Assembly: GCA_016721605.1 (NCBI GenBank)
Contig: JADKHS010000024.1
Span: 1 to 49,766, forward strand
Source: Nitrosomonadales bacterium
GTDB taxonomy: Bacteria; Pseudomonadota; Gammaproteobacteria; Burkholderiales; Gallionellaceae
Length of the DNA stretch: 49,766 nucleotides
Direction of reading: 5' to 3'
Under the pieces are notes generated by a model, which was not told the DNA's origin, did not search any database, and saw only the letters and a program-made list of their open reading frames with translations. This document shows positions 1-8,742 of this stretch, piece by piece; the first letter of the stretch is position 1, and each line of letters opens with the position of its first letter. Both the position numbers and the translations under genes were made by a program.

Positions 1-383
1 GCTTCGTCGGTTTAGTGCGCGATTTTAGTCATAATGAAACGATAGAAAGCATCTATCTTGAATACTATCCTGGCATGACAGAAAAGGCGCTGAATAAAAT
101 CATTGCTGAGGCGACTGAACGGTGGAGCTTAATAAATGTCCGTGTAATCCACCGCATTGGACAATTGTTTGCAAACGACCAGATTGTGTTGGTGGCGACT
201 ACGGCATTACATCGCGGTGAGGCATTTGCGGGTTGCGAATTTATTATTGACTACCTGAAAACTGCCGCCCCATTCTGGAAAAAAGAACAAACCAGGGAAG
301 GGTCACAGTGGCTGGAAACACGTGAGACAGACGTGAAACGCATGGAACATTGGCATAACGATACAGTCAGGAAATCAGCATGA
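1..383 (+). CDS. moaE: Molybdopterin synthase catalytic subunit MoaE (5' end outside window)
   Basis: MoaE is the large subunit of molybdopterin synthase, which with MoaD-thiocarboxylate inserts two sulfurs into precursor Z (cPMP) in the cytoplasm. The frame is already open at base 3 and reads FVGLVRDF upstream of the GTG at 15, matching the interior of MoaE, so the true start lies left of the window and the GTG is an internal valine. Visible family landmarks are LEYYPGMTEKAL, the VRVIHRIGQL segment, RGEAFAGCEFIIDYLK and the FWKKE motif that carries the catalytic lysine. The stop (TGA 381-383) overlaps the moaC start as ATGA, which implies translational coupling. Confidence 0.95.
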   Translation, partial: FVGLVRDFSHNETIESIYLEYYPGMTEKALNKIIAEATERWSLINVRVIHRIGQLFANDQIVLVATTALHRGEAFAGCEFIIDYLKTAAPFWKKEQTREGSQWLETRETDVKRMEHWHNDTVRKSA

Positions 384-859
384 CAAATGGCATGACCCAC
401 TTCGATCAAGACGGACAGGCACATATGGTGGATGTTGCTGGCAAGAGCGAGACCCAGCGTATCGCAAAAGCGTCCGGCAGTATCAAAATGAGTCCCAGTA
501 CGCTGGAGTTGATTGCTTCCGGTACAGCCAAGAAGGGCGATGTGCTGGGTATCGCGCGTATTGCTGCGATACAGGCGAGCAAACGTACCGCTGAATTGAT
601 TCCATTATGCCACCCACTGTATCTGACTCGAGTTGCGGTAGAGTTCCATCTCGACCATGAGAACAGCACGGTGGAATGCATCGCCACCGCAGAAACGTTT
701 GGCCGCACTGGTGTCGAAATAGAAGCCATGACCGCAGTAAGTATCGCCCTGCTGACTATCTATGATATGTGCAAGGCGGTTGATCGTGGCATGGAAATTA
801 ACCGGCTACGCTTACTGGAAAAAAAGGGTGGGCGTTCAGGGCATTGGCAAGCTGCATAA
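380..859 (+). CDS. moaC: Cyclic pyranopterin monophosphate synthase MoaC
   Basis: MoaC converts the 3',8-cyclo-GTP made by MoaA into cyclic pyranopterin monophosphate, the second step of molybdenum cofactor synthesis. The 159-residue product has the usual length. Near the N-terminus is AHMVDVAGK; then KKGDVLGIARIAAIQASKRT, the active-site LIPLCHPL motif, TGVEIEAMTAVS and LTIYDMCKAVD, ending in GGRSG. All match the MoaC family. The ATG at 380 overlaps the moaE stop; a second ATG at 392 is an equally possible start because family N-termini are short. The gene ends two bases before the stop of the convergent mogA. Confidence 0.95.
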   Translation: MTNGMTHFDQDGQAHMVDVAGKSETQRIAKASGSIKMSPSTLELIASGTAKKGDVLGIARIAAIQASKRTAELIPLCHPLYLTRVAVEFHLDHENSTVECIATAETFGRTGVEIEAMTAVSIALLTIYDMCKAVDRGMEINRLRLLEKKGGRSGHWQAA

Positions 860-860
860 C

Positions 861-1409
861 CTATTTTTGTCGCTGTGCTGATTTGGGGCGAAATGACGTT
901 AATACGTCTGGGTTCGTTTCTATGTAGGGTCCACCAATTAAATCTATACAGTAAGGCACGGCGGCAAAAATTCCATCCAGTGTTTCCTTGATTGCTTTCG
1001 GTTGTCCAGGCAGGTTCAAAATCAGGGACTGTCCGCGTGTCACGCCAAGCTGGCGTGACAAAATTGCCGTAGGAACATAACGCAGGCTGACTGCGCGCAT
1101 TTGTTCTCCGAAACCAGGTAACACCTTGTGTGCTACGGCCAATGTAGCCTCTGGCGTAACATCGCGCAACGCTGGACCGGTTCCACCTGTAGTCAAGATC
1201 AGATGGCACTTTTCCTGGTCTGCCAATTCAATCAAGATAGTCTCAATCATCGTCTGTTCATCCGGTATCAGACGTGTGACACATTGCCATGGGCTAGTCA
1301 GCGTTTGTGTAAACCACTCTTGCAACGCTGGTAAACCAGCGTCCTGATAAACGCCGCTACTGGCCCGGTCGCTAATTGAAATAAGGCCAATTTTAAGTGT
1401 ATTTGTCAT
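861..1409 (-). CDS. mogA: Molybdopterin adenylyltransferase MogA
   Basis: MogA activates molybdopterin by adenylylation before MoeA inserts molybdate. The 182-residue product carries the MPT-binding signature TTGGTGPALRDVTPEAT at about residues 78-94 and LPGQPKAIKETL near residue 138, both typical of the MoaB/Mog fold. The N-terminus IGLISISDRASSGVYQD fits MogA better than MoaB. It is transcribed towards moaC, with the two stop codons almost touching, so the three genes sit in a convergent molybdenum cofactor cluster rather than one operon. Confidence 0.92.
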   Translation of the reverse strand: MTNTLKIGLISISDRASSGVYQDAGLPALQEWFTQTLTSPWQCVTRLIPDEQTMIETILIELADQEKCHLILTTGGTGPALRDVTPEATLAVAHKVLPGFGEQMRAVSLRYVPTAILSRQLGVTRGQSLILNLPGQPKAIKETLDGIFAAVPYCIDLIGGPYIETNPDVLTSFRPKSAQRQK

Positions 1410-1518
1410 ATGTTTTATTAGATTAAGAAATGTCGAACAATTTTTCGCCTGGAGTATGGTGTTGCGGTGCTGTCAATGATTGTTTAGCTTGCTGGACAAG
1501 TCAGAAAAACAATCAGTT

Positions 1519-2786
1519 TCAAATTTTTGTTGCTAAGGTATTCTTCATCTGCGCTTGTTCTTTCAATAGGACTATTTTAGTCAATACAATAATCATTAGT
1601 AAGTGGTAATAGAGATCGAAATTGGACAATCCAAGAAAGGCTCCAGCCGTTGCATAGCCAATCATGCTTACTTGTCCCATTGCGGCTAAATCGGCTGCCC
1701 ACTTTTTATCAGGATCACGTTTTGCCTGTTTGATTACCCAAGAGCCGGTTTGCCACGTTAAGATGGCAAGTAATAACCACAGCCCAAGTCCGATAAATCC
1801 GTGTTCACCCAGCACTTCAAAATATACACTATGTACATCATGGACATTGACTGGATCGGGTGCATACGCGTGAAATGTTTGATACTGGAACATTTCAAAC
1901 CCACCGCCTGTGAGACGGGCTTTAGCCACATTCCATGCTGTCCACCAAGCGTGAATTCGGCCTAGGGCGGATGCATCTTGCTCGTACGTTTTAATGGTTG
2001 TCATGCGGGCATACCACTCTGGTGGCATAACGAGGGCTATCGTACCGATAGCGACAACAAGCATAATGCCGGTGAAGAATTTATTCCGGCTTTTCATCCA
2101 GAAGATCGAGCCCATTACCGCCGCGCCCACCAGCGCACCGCGTGATTGTGAGCCGATGGCCGATACTGCGGTAAGTACCATGGCCGCCCCTAACCCTTGA
2201 TGTAGCCACTTGCGTGTCTCTTGCAACTGTAAATAACGCATTAGAGGAATAGTCATTAAGTAAAGCCAAAGCGATTTCATTGTTACCATCGATGAATGTT
2301 CCTGGCGGTCCCATAACGCGGTGTGCACCCCCTTTCAGTATCGTAAAAATTCCACCTTTTACCCCATAAAAACCAAGTGATAGGGCTATTATCCAAACCA
2401 AACCATGTAATCGCTGGCGGTTATTTATTACCAACGGTGTAAGAAAAATCATGAGTTGGATTTTAAGGACTTTCTGTAATTGCTCCCAGGCAAGATTGTA
2501 GAAAAATGCAAAATATGTGGTTATAGACATCCATAGAACATATATAAGTAGCACTGTCATTTCGCGCGTCCACGGCATGTGCTTCGGCTCTTTTGAAGTG
2601 AATATGCTAATTAATGTCGTTATTGCCACGATATATGCAAATGGCATGGTCGTCGCGAAACCCCAAGCCAGCTTATGGGGGATTCATGTAGCTCAGCCAG
2701 GAATAGAGGTAAATGCCGACATGTGGACGCGATAAGGCCATGGGCAAAAACCCAAACACGATGGCAGTGACGATTAAATCACGCAC
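1519..2786 (-). CDS. O-glycosylation ligase / Wzy-like membrane protein, XrtA-associated (two frameshifts)
   Basis: Reconstructed from three frames, this is a polytopic inner-membrane protein of the exosortase A-associated O-antigen ligase (Wzy_C) family, expected to polymerise or transfer the undecaprenyl-linked repeat unit. A GTG at 2786 begins VRDLIVTAIVFGFLP; after the segment SWLSYMNP an extra C in a CCCCC run near 2679-2683 shifts the frame, which resumes as HKLAWGFATTMPFAY. A second shift lies near 2255, joining GNNEIALAL to MTIPLMRYLQLQETRKW. The rest holds repeated hydrophobic helices and SQSRGAL, the usual SRG region of these ligases. It is the last gene of the EPS run, four bases after the formyltransferase stop. 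Both breaks look like sequencing or slippage indels, but decay cannot be excluded. Confidence 0.82.
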
Positions 2787-2790
2787 TGGC

Positions 2791-3618
2791 TTACTCTCGT
2801 TTCTCGGAGGAAGCGCCGGTAAACCATGTCACGCGTTTTTTTAAATGTATATTCTTGAGCAAGCCATTTTGCAAACTTTGTGTGAGTCGCTTTTCATGAC
2901 GCCAGCCGCGATCCTTGACCTGGTACAACTTGCCCTTGCCTGATTGCGATGTACCTAGCGCTTCTTTTTGCGTGAGGCGTCCGACCGCCTCGGCGTACAC
3001 TTCGGCGCTATCACGCACAGCGCGCCAAAACAAGGTGAGTTCGTCGTCTCCTTCATGTACTTCGGGGCAAATATGGGCAAGCAACTTGCCGGTATCGATG
3101 CCAGCGTCGATGAAGTGTAGCGTACAGCCGATTTTTTCCGGTTCGCCGTTATAGAGTGCCCAGAATGTGCAATCTGCGCCACGGTATTCGGGCGATAGGC
3201 CACCATGCAGATTGACAATACTCCAAGAGCCGCGCGTAAGCAGCTCCCCTTTGATGAGCGAGGTGCCGAACACGGCAATTACGTCGGGCCGAAGCCGATC
3301 GGCAAGTTCGATTACACCCGGATGGTTAATGTGTGGCACTTCGGTGACCAATTCGGGCCTATTGAGTCGCGGTTCGGCATCGCCAAAGAAAAACGTGCCT
3401 TCACCCCCGCCAGTGTAACGCTTGCGGTCGCGTAGCCAGCGCCACACTTTGCGCCATAGGTTATCCGGACGTAGCAATTTGAGTATTTTTTTGTACGTCC
3501 AGTGGCTGCCTGCTTCCTGCACGATAGCTACTACCCGTGCGGCATCACACAGCCGGTTCGCGACATAAAGATGCCGCGGTGCCCGCCCGCATAGCACCAT
3601 GACTGAAAGCTCAGCCAT
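2791..3618 (-). CDS. Formyltransferase-family protein
   Basis: A 275-residue protein of the formyl transferase (Fmt/ArnA-N/PurN-like) fold, which moves a formyl group from formyltetrahydrofolate, in this setting probably to an amino sugar. Residues about 110-165 show the core: LRPDVIAVFGTSLIKGELL, then NLHGGLSPEYRGADCTFWAL, the equivalent of the H-x-SLLP-x-x-RG signature, then FIDAGIDTGKLL with the conserved aspartate. The C-terminus lacks the tRNA-binding domain of Fmt. Its start overlaps the end of the toroid protein gene by eight bases. Placement among glycosyltransferases suggests it modifies the EPS repeat unit; the sugar acceptor is unknown. Confidence 0.8.
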   Translation of the reverse strand: MAELSVMVLCGRAPRHLYVANRLCDAARVVAIVQEAGSHWTYKKILKLLRPDNLWRKVWRWLRDRKRYTGGGEGTFFFGDAEPRLNRPELVTEVPHINHPGVIELADRLRPDVIAVFGTSLIKGELLTRGSWSIVNLHGGLSPEYRGADCTFWALYNGEPEKIGCTLHFIDAGIDTGKLLAHICPEVHEGDDELTLFWRAVRDSAEVYAEAVGRLTQKEALGTSQSGKGKLYQVKDRGWRHEKRLTQSLQNGLLKNIHLKKRVTWFTGASSEKRE

Positions 3619-4834
3619 GTGAATACTCCCCTGGCTTGGCCATTCGCGTAGCGACGGGAGGAATTACACAATCGTGCATATCCATCATCAGCGCATCGGC
3701 AAAAAATTTTGCTGCCCAGTTTGGATATTCGAAACGGGAATAATCCCCCCAGATCGGCGAGGAGCCAGCGATACCCCCTCGCGCCGCTTCGTCAGCATCA
3801 TTAAGGCGCTGTGCGCGTTTTACGTAGCCGATTGCACGGCGCGCGTTTTCGCGAAATTCCGGTGCGCCGCCATCTTGCGCCAGGCGTGTCCAATTGAGGC
3901 TCATTTGCGCTACGCCAGTGAGGCAGCTGTAGTTCGCACATGGCATCCAATTATCCGTATAAGTGCCGGCAAGCCAGCCATCGGCGCGCTGCACCTGCGC
4001 CATACCGCGAGCAGCGGCAAGGGCAGCTGAAAGATAACGTGAATCGTCCAGCAATATCCCACTCTCCAAAAAACCACGAATCGCATAGGCGATGGTATGA
4101 GTAAACGGTACTTTGTTTGGAGTAAAGGCGTTGGTGCAAAACCATCCGGAAGTGGGTTGTTGGGTGAGTGCCCAATCGAGATTACGTCGTGCTGCTTGGG
4201 TTAATTCTGGCTCGTTCGCGATCAGACCCGTGGCCGCTAGCGCCCAAGTGCCACGGGTGTTGTACACGTGCGGTACATCATTGTGTTCGAAGCGATGCCA
4301 GCAGCCATCGGCATCTTGCTGACGCGCCAGCCATAAACCCGCTTTGACTGCTGCCGCCAAGCATTCCTGACGGCCCAGTTGTAGATATCCGGCGAGCATG
4401 CCATGCATGATTTGACCGGTATTGAAGATCACCGGGCGGCTGCCCGCTTCGCCGAAGTGGCCGGGGAATGCGCCATCATTTTGCTGTATGGAGAGTTCCC
4501 AGTCGATCATGCGCCGGACACGTTTTTCCAGATCGGGGCGTTCCAATATTTTGCTCGCCGCAAGAAAGGTTTCGATGATGTAGCCGGTGGTTTCCGGATA
4601 GCTTGGCAGCCAGCCGTCCTCGAAGCTCCATCCTGCCGAAACACCGCCTGCGTCGGGGTGGCCATCCCTGATGTCTTGGGCACGGCAGAGCCAGTCGATT
4701 ACGCCCGCGAGATGGGATGCATGGTCAAGTTCGGGTTGGGCTGGTGCAGCAATGTCATTGAGGATCAGACGCATATGCCGCAGCCGCCAAGGACGGTAAC
4801 GGAAAGGCAGTGCAAGTAAATTGGTAAGGCTCAT
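3611..4834 (-). CDS. Alpha/alpha-toroid protein of the EPS locus, function unknown
   Basis: A 407-residue soluble protein without signal peptide. It contains several helical repeats with motifs such as WLCRAQD, ETTGYIIETFL, QQNDGAFPGHFG, WLARQQDADGCWHRF, RGTWALAATGL and AYAIRGFLESG, the tryptophan/aspartate-rich hairpin repeats seen in alpha/alpha-barrel proteins (terpene-cyclase-like, squalene/hopene cyclase-like and glycoside hydrolase barrels). A role in trimming, epimerising or lysing a polysaccharide would fit the context, but no catalytic residues can be assigned by eye. It overlaps the downstream formyltransferase start by eight bases and follows the CapK-like gene by 16 bases, so it is part of the same operon. 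Confidence 0.72.
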   Translation of the reverse strand: MSLTNLLALPFRYRPWRLRHMRLILNDIAAPAQPELDHASHLAGVIDWLCRAQDIRDGHPDAGGVSAGWSFEDGWLPSYPETTGYIIETFLAASKILERPDLEKRVRRMIDWELSIQQNDGAFPGHFGEAGSRPVIFNTGQIMHGMLAGYLQLGRQECLAAAVKAGLWLARQQDADGCWHRFEHNDVPHVYNTRGTWALAATGLIANEPELTQAARRNLDWALTQQPTSGWFCTNAFTPNKVPFTHTIAYAIRGFLESGILLDDSRYLSAALAAARGMAQVQRADGWLAGTYTDNWMPCANYSCLTGVAQMSLNWTRLAQDGGAPEFRENARRAIGYVKRAQRLNDADEAARGGIAGSSPIWGDYSRFEYPNWAAKFFADALMMDMHDCVIPPVATRMAKPGEYSHG

Positions 4835-4850
4835 GTTACTCGTTTTCCTG

Positions 4851-6272
4851 TTAAATTTTTTCCAATTGTATGGTGGGCGGAGATTCTTGAAGTGCGCTAT
4901 CGAGACCTGATTGTAGTGGCACGTGGCTTACTACGTAGCGGTACTTGCCCGAAACTTCTGGCGGAATCGAGTCTACAAGCCGTAGTTCGACCCGCACGTT
5001 GTTGCCCAGTCGGGCTTGAATTCCGCTCACGGTCTTGTCGCGAGATTGCTCGGTCCAATCAGGGTTTCGCACCACCAAAATCTCTACATCTTGAATGCTG
5101 TGTTGGATGAATTTGAATTCGTCGATGCCTTCCGTTGCCCGCAATACGTAGATTACCGCAAGCGCATGCATGATCGTGCCATCCGAGCGCACCACGAAAT
5201 CCGTGGTACGGCCCATCACTTCCCCGATCACGTGCAGCCCACGTCCGGCTTTGCAGGTGTCGTTCGCATAGCGTACCACGTCGCCGGTGCGGTAACGGAT
5301 AAAGGGTTGTGCGTGGGAACAGAGTCCGGTCATGACCGCTTCGCCGGATTCGCCTGGCGCGACTGGATTGCCTTGTGCATCGAGGACTTCGAGGATGATG
5401 CTTTCGCTCATCAACAGCATTTGGCCGTCCGGGGTTTCATGGGCAGTGAAACCAATGTCGCGGCTGCCGAATTCATTAGCCGCGGGAACGCCGAAAATAT
5501 CCTCGATCAACTTGCGCTGGTGCGGATAAAGTGGTTCGCCGGTGGTACATACCACTTTGAGTGAGGGCAACCTGAGTTTGATGCCGCGTTCCCCAGCGTG
5601 TGCCGCCAGCAGAGCCAAGCTACTGGCGTAACCGTAAATGCATTTGGGCTGGAACCCGCGAATAGCTTCGATGTAGGCATCCATATTGGCTACCGACATG
5701 TCGAAAGCGTTTAGTACCAGCTGGTTGAGAAGCCGGTCCCGTAGTGCCTTGATATGACCGGTTTTGTTCAACTCCACCGGCGCGCCCCAGAGATAGACTT
5801 CCCGGTCACCCACCTCGACGCCCCACCAGCGCCGTGCGCGTATGCGCCCGGCGGCATCAGAGGCTTGACGCAGGCGTCCATAGTGAAAAATTAGCGGCTG
5901 GCCGCTGGAACCACCCGTATTGTATTTGAAGGCACCACCGGGAATGTCGCGCCAGACCAGTTGCTCGATGTTGCGGGTGGCGTCCTGCTTGGTCATGGTG
6001 GGCAAACGGCGCAGTATTTCCAGGGTGAGCGGTGTATCACTTCGCGGCTCCAGGCCGGCGGCGTGAATGCGCTCGGCATGCCATGGGCTGTGCTGTTCTG
6101 CCGACTGGAGCAGCAGTTTGAGCTTGTGCATCTGTAATTGTTCGATTTCTGCGGGGGACAACCATTGGCTCTTCTCCAGCTCGTCCAGGTAGCCGAAAGT
6201 GGGGCGCTTCATTAGCCGTTCATGCAGAGGAAACAGGGTATGCGCTATCAACCGGGTATAGAGACTGGCCAT
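4851..6272 (-). CDS. CapK/PaaK-like adenylate-forming enzyme
   Basis: A 473-residue member of the phenylacetate-CoA ligase/CapK branch of ANL enzymes. The P-loop-like AMP-binding motif YNTGGSSGQPLIFHYG lies near residue 115, CTTGEPLYPHQRKLIEDIFG near residue 240, the EFGSRDIGFTAHE motif follows, and FIRYRTGDVVRY carries the conserved aspartate that binds ribose. In capsule and EPS loci such proteins are thought to activate a carboxylate for transfer to a sugar. The substrate cannot be read from sequence. It starts two bases after the stop of the upstream glycosyltransferase. Confidence 0.85.
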   Translation of the reverse strand: MASLYTRLIAHTLFPLHERLMKRPTFGYLDELEKSQWLSPAEIEQLQMHKLKLLLQSAEQHSPWHAERIHAAGLEPRSDTPLTLEILRRLPTMTKQDATRNIEQLVWRDIPGGAFKYNTGGSSGQPLIFHYGRLRQASDAAGRIRARRWWGVEVGDREVYLWGAPVELNKTGHIKALRDRLLNQLVLNAFDMSVANMDAYIEAIRGFQPKCIYGYASSLALLAAHAGERGIKLRLPSLKVVCTTGEPLYPHQRKLIEDIFGVPAANEFGSRDIGFTAHETPDGQMLLMSESIILEVLDAQGNPVAPGESGEAVMTGLCSHAQPFIRYRTGDVVRYANDTCKAGRGLHVIGEVMGRTTDFVVRSDGTIMHALAVIYVLRATEGIDEFKFIQHSIQDVEILVVRNPDWTEQSRDKTVSGIQARLGNNVRVELRLVDSIPPEVSGKYRYVVSHVPLQSGLDSALQESPPTIQLEKI

Positions 6273-6274
6273 GT

Positions 6275-7390
6275 TTATTTTCCATCTGGGGTAACAGCCA
6301 ACGTCACCCCATCCAGTGCCATTTTGTACGCCAAAAAAAGTTTACCTTTTACGCTTTCCCATGCGAATCGGTGCGCGTGATCCAGGCCATCTTTAACCAT
6401 GCGTTCTCGTAACGATTCATCACGCAATACATGCAGCACAGCCTCGGCCATCCGCTCTGGATTACGTGGTGGCACCAGCAATGCGGTCTTTCCGTCTTCC
6501 ACTAGAAACGGTATGCCGCCAACATCGGTGCTGACCACCGGCACACCGCTTGCCAATGCCTCCAAAATCGAGATCGGCATATTGTCTGCCAGACTGGGGT
6601 TAAGAGCGATATCTGCCTCGCGATAAAGTGCGGGCATATGTTCGTTATCTATTTGACCTGCAAATACTACAGCATCAGCCACGCCCAGTTCCTTTGCCAT
6701 CGCTTCCAATTTTGCACGCTCGGGGCCAGAGCCAGCGATAGTCAAACGCGCGCCAGGAATGGATTCACGCACTATGCGGAATGCTTTTAGCGCAGTGGTA
6801 TTGTCGTACAGAGGTTCCAGATTACGCGCGACCACAATATGCGGTGCCGAAAGGTTTCGCTTGCGCGAATGGTTAGGGATGAAGCGGCTTAAATTTACAA
6901 TATTGGGTACTGTGCGAGTGATGAAATCTCGATTCGCGAATATTTTTTCCAGGAAACCGGAAGGAACGATGATTATATTGACTTGCCTCAGCGTCGGCTG
7001 TACCCAGGCAAATGCCCGAGTGAAAAATTCGTCGGCCTCGCCACCGCGGTAATTCACTAATACTGCCTTGCCGCGTAACTTTGCGGCCCACACCGCCGGT
7101 GCCGCAAATAAGTGCCACGACCAGCCGGAGTTGGCCATGATGTGAAATAAATCGACTCTACCTGCGGCCCGCCATAAATGAAGTAAGTATGGCAGTAAGC
7201 GAAACACCGCGCGTAGCCCTTTGATGTGGCCGACAAAACGTGGCCGGTAGGGGGCATTCACTGGGACAAGCTCTACGTTGACCCCTTCTTGCTTTAGCAG
7301 CGTAGCCAGTTGCCGCGTCTGGTTGGCCATGCCGCCCGAAGGTGGCGGCAGCGGCCCAACGAGGGCAATTTTTAAATCTTGAATTCGCAT
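6275..7390 (-). CDS. Glycosyltransferase family 4 (GT-B)
   Basis: A 371-residue GT-B glycosyltransferase acting at the cytoplasmic membrane on the lipid-linked repeat unit. The N-terminal half starts KIALVGPLPPPSGGMANQTRQL, the nucleotide-sugar glycosyltransferase entry loop. The C-terminal domain shows ARNLEPLYDNTTALKAF, RLTIAGSGPERAKLE, VVFAGQIDNEHMPALYREAD and the E-x7-E motif in SILEALASGVPVVSTDVGGIP. Donor and linkage cannot be told. It is tightly packed with its neighbours (two and five bases), so co-transcribed. Confidence 0.9.
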   Translation of the reverse strand: MRIQDLKIALVGPLPPPSGGMANQTRQLATLLKQEGVNVELVPVNAPYRPRFVGHIKGLRAVFRLLPYLLHLWRAAGRVDLFHIMANSGWSWHLFAAPAVWAAKLRGKAVLVNYRGGEADEFFTRAFAWVQPTLRQVNIIIVPSGFLEKIFANRDFITRTVPNIVNLSRFIPNHSRKRNLSAPHIVVARNLEPLYDNTTALKAFRIVRESIPGARLTIAGSGPERAKLEAMAKELGVADAVVFAGQIDNEHMPALYREADIALNPSLADNMPISILEALASGVPVVSTDVGGIPFLVEDGKTALLVPPRNPERMAEAVLHVLRDESLRERMVKDGLDHAHRFAWESVKGKLFLAYKMALDGVTLAVTPDGK

Positions 7391-7395
7391 CTTGA

Positions 7396-8610
7396 CTACC
7401 CGGCCGTTTTGTCGGTTAAGCGGCTATAAACATCGCGATAGCATGCTACGGATACTTTCCAATTACGCTCTGTCTCGACAAAGCGCCGTCCGGCAGCTTT
7501 TATCGTCGGCCAGCGCTCGGGCGTGTTAAGCAAATCGAGCACCTTGTTCGCTAGGTCTTGCGGAGACTCGGCTTTGAACAGCACGCCCGTTTCGCCGTCA
7601 CGAATTAATTCTTTGTGGCCACCTACGTTGGAAGCTACAAACAAACGGCCTTGTGCCATCGCTTCCAGCGGTTTCAATGGCGTAACCAATTCAGTGAGAC
7701 GCATTGAGTGGCGTGGATAAACAAGCACGTCCATCAGGTCGTAATAGCGGTTCACTTCACTGTGCGGTACCCGACCGGTGAACACAACTTTATCTGCAAT
7801 GCCGAGTTGGCGAGATTGTTGTTTCAGTGCGTCTTCTTGTGGCCCACCGCCCACCAACAAAACACGTACATCGGGGGTTTGATCAAGAATACGTGGTAGT
7901 GCAGTGAGCAGTAAATCCAAACCCTCATAAGCATAGAACGAGCCGATAAAGCCCAATATGCGTGCACCGGCCAAACCGAGCTGAGTTTTTAATATTTCAT
8001 CTGGCGCGCCACCGATGGAAAATTTTTTGATGTCAACTGCGTTGGGAACTAGGGTCACTTTAGTCGAAGGAATGCCACGCGCAACGATATCACTGCGCAG
8101 GCCTTCGCAAATTGTGGTGACGGCATCGACGTGTTTGAAGGCGTAAGTTTCCATTGCACGGGTTAAGCGGTAACGTATGCTGCCCTCTGTGGTTGTGCCG
8201 TGATCAGCTGCTGCATCTTCCCAGAATGCACGAACTTCATAAACTACTGGAATGCCTAGGCTACGGCCAACGCGTAAAGCAGCTATGGCATTCAGGGCAG
8301 GGGAGTGGGCATGCAAAATATCCGGTTTAACAATTTTGGCTACTTTTTTAAGACGATGGGTAAGGCTGTTAATGACGGAAATTTGGTTTAATAAAGGTAC
8401 TTTCGTCATTTTGGCAATCGCATGGTGTGTGCGGAAAAAATGCCAGCCATCGATAGTCTCTTCGCTTGCGCTACAGGTACCCTGCTTTGGGCTAGTTAAG
8501 TGAGTGGTTTCCCATCCTAAAGCACGCTGTTCTTTAAGAATAGAAAGAGTGCGAAAAGTATAGCCACTATGCAGCGGAATGGAGTGATCGAGGATATGTA
8601 GGATGCGCAT
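7396..8610 (-). CDS. Glycosyltransferase, exosortase A system-associated (Daro_2409 type)
   Basis: A 404-residue GT-B enzyme. Its N-terminus MRILHILDHSIPLHSGYTFR is characteristic of the glycosyltransferase subfamily found almost only in XrtA/PEP-CTERM EPS loci. It then has HAHSPALNAIAALRVGRSLG, VPNAVDIKKF, ILGFIGSFYAYEGLDLLL, VRVLLVGGGPQE, VVFTGRVPHSEVNRYYDLMD and the C-terminal E-x7-E region KPLEAMAQGRLFVASNVGG. It is likely to add one sugar of the EPS repeat unit. Upstream, a 128-base stretch separates it from the UDP-sugar synthase. Confidence 0.9.
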   Translation of the reverse strand: MRILHILDHSIPLHSGYTFRTLSILKEQRALGWETTHLTSPKQGTCSASEETIDGWHFFRTHHAIAKMTKVPLLNQISVINSLTHRLKKVAKIVKPDILHAHSPALNAIAALRVGRSLGIPVVYEVRAFWEDAAADHGTTTEGSIRYRLTRAMETYAFKHVDAVTTICEGLRSDIVARGIPSTKVTLVPNAVDIKKFSIGGAPDEILKTQLGLAGARILGFIGSFYAYEGLDLLLTALPRILDQTPDVRVLLVGGGPQEDALKQQSRQLGIADKVVFTGRVPHSEVNRYYDLMDVLVYPRHSMRLTELVTPLKPLEAMAQGRLFVASNVGGHKELIRDGETGVLFKAESPQDLANKVLDLLNTPERWPTIKAAGRRFVETERNWKVSVACYRDVYSRLTDKTAG

Positions 8611-8616
8611 TGTTTT

Positions 8617-8742
8617 TTAAATTTTTTGCGTATTTTTTAATCGTAAATTTAAAGTGCAGTAATGAGCAGCGGCTTGGTATAGCGTACCGTTTTTTTGAAG
8701 AGTATTTATCCAGCTTCCGAATCCCAGCATCTTGTAGATCAT
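8617..8742 (-). CDS. Possible 41-residue small ORF between UDP-sugar synthase and glycosyltransferase
   Basis: An ATG at 8742 overlaps the stop of the UDP-sugar synthase as ATGA and opens a 41-codon frame starting MIYKMLGFGSWINTLQKNG and ending at TAA 8617-8619, just before the next glycosyltransferase. I know no family for it. The stop/start overlap is the usual arrangement for coupled genes in this locus and is the only argument for it; the stretch is AT-rich and may simply be spacer. Confidence 0.2.
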   Translation of the reverse strand: MIYKMLGFGSWINTLQKNGTLYQAAAHYCTLNLRLKNTQKI

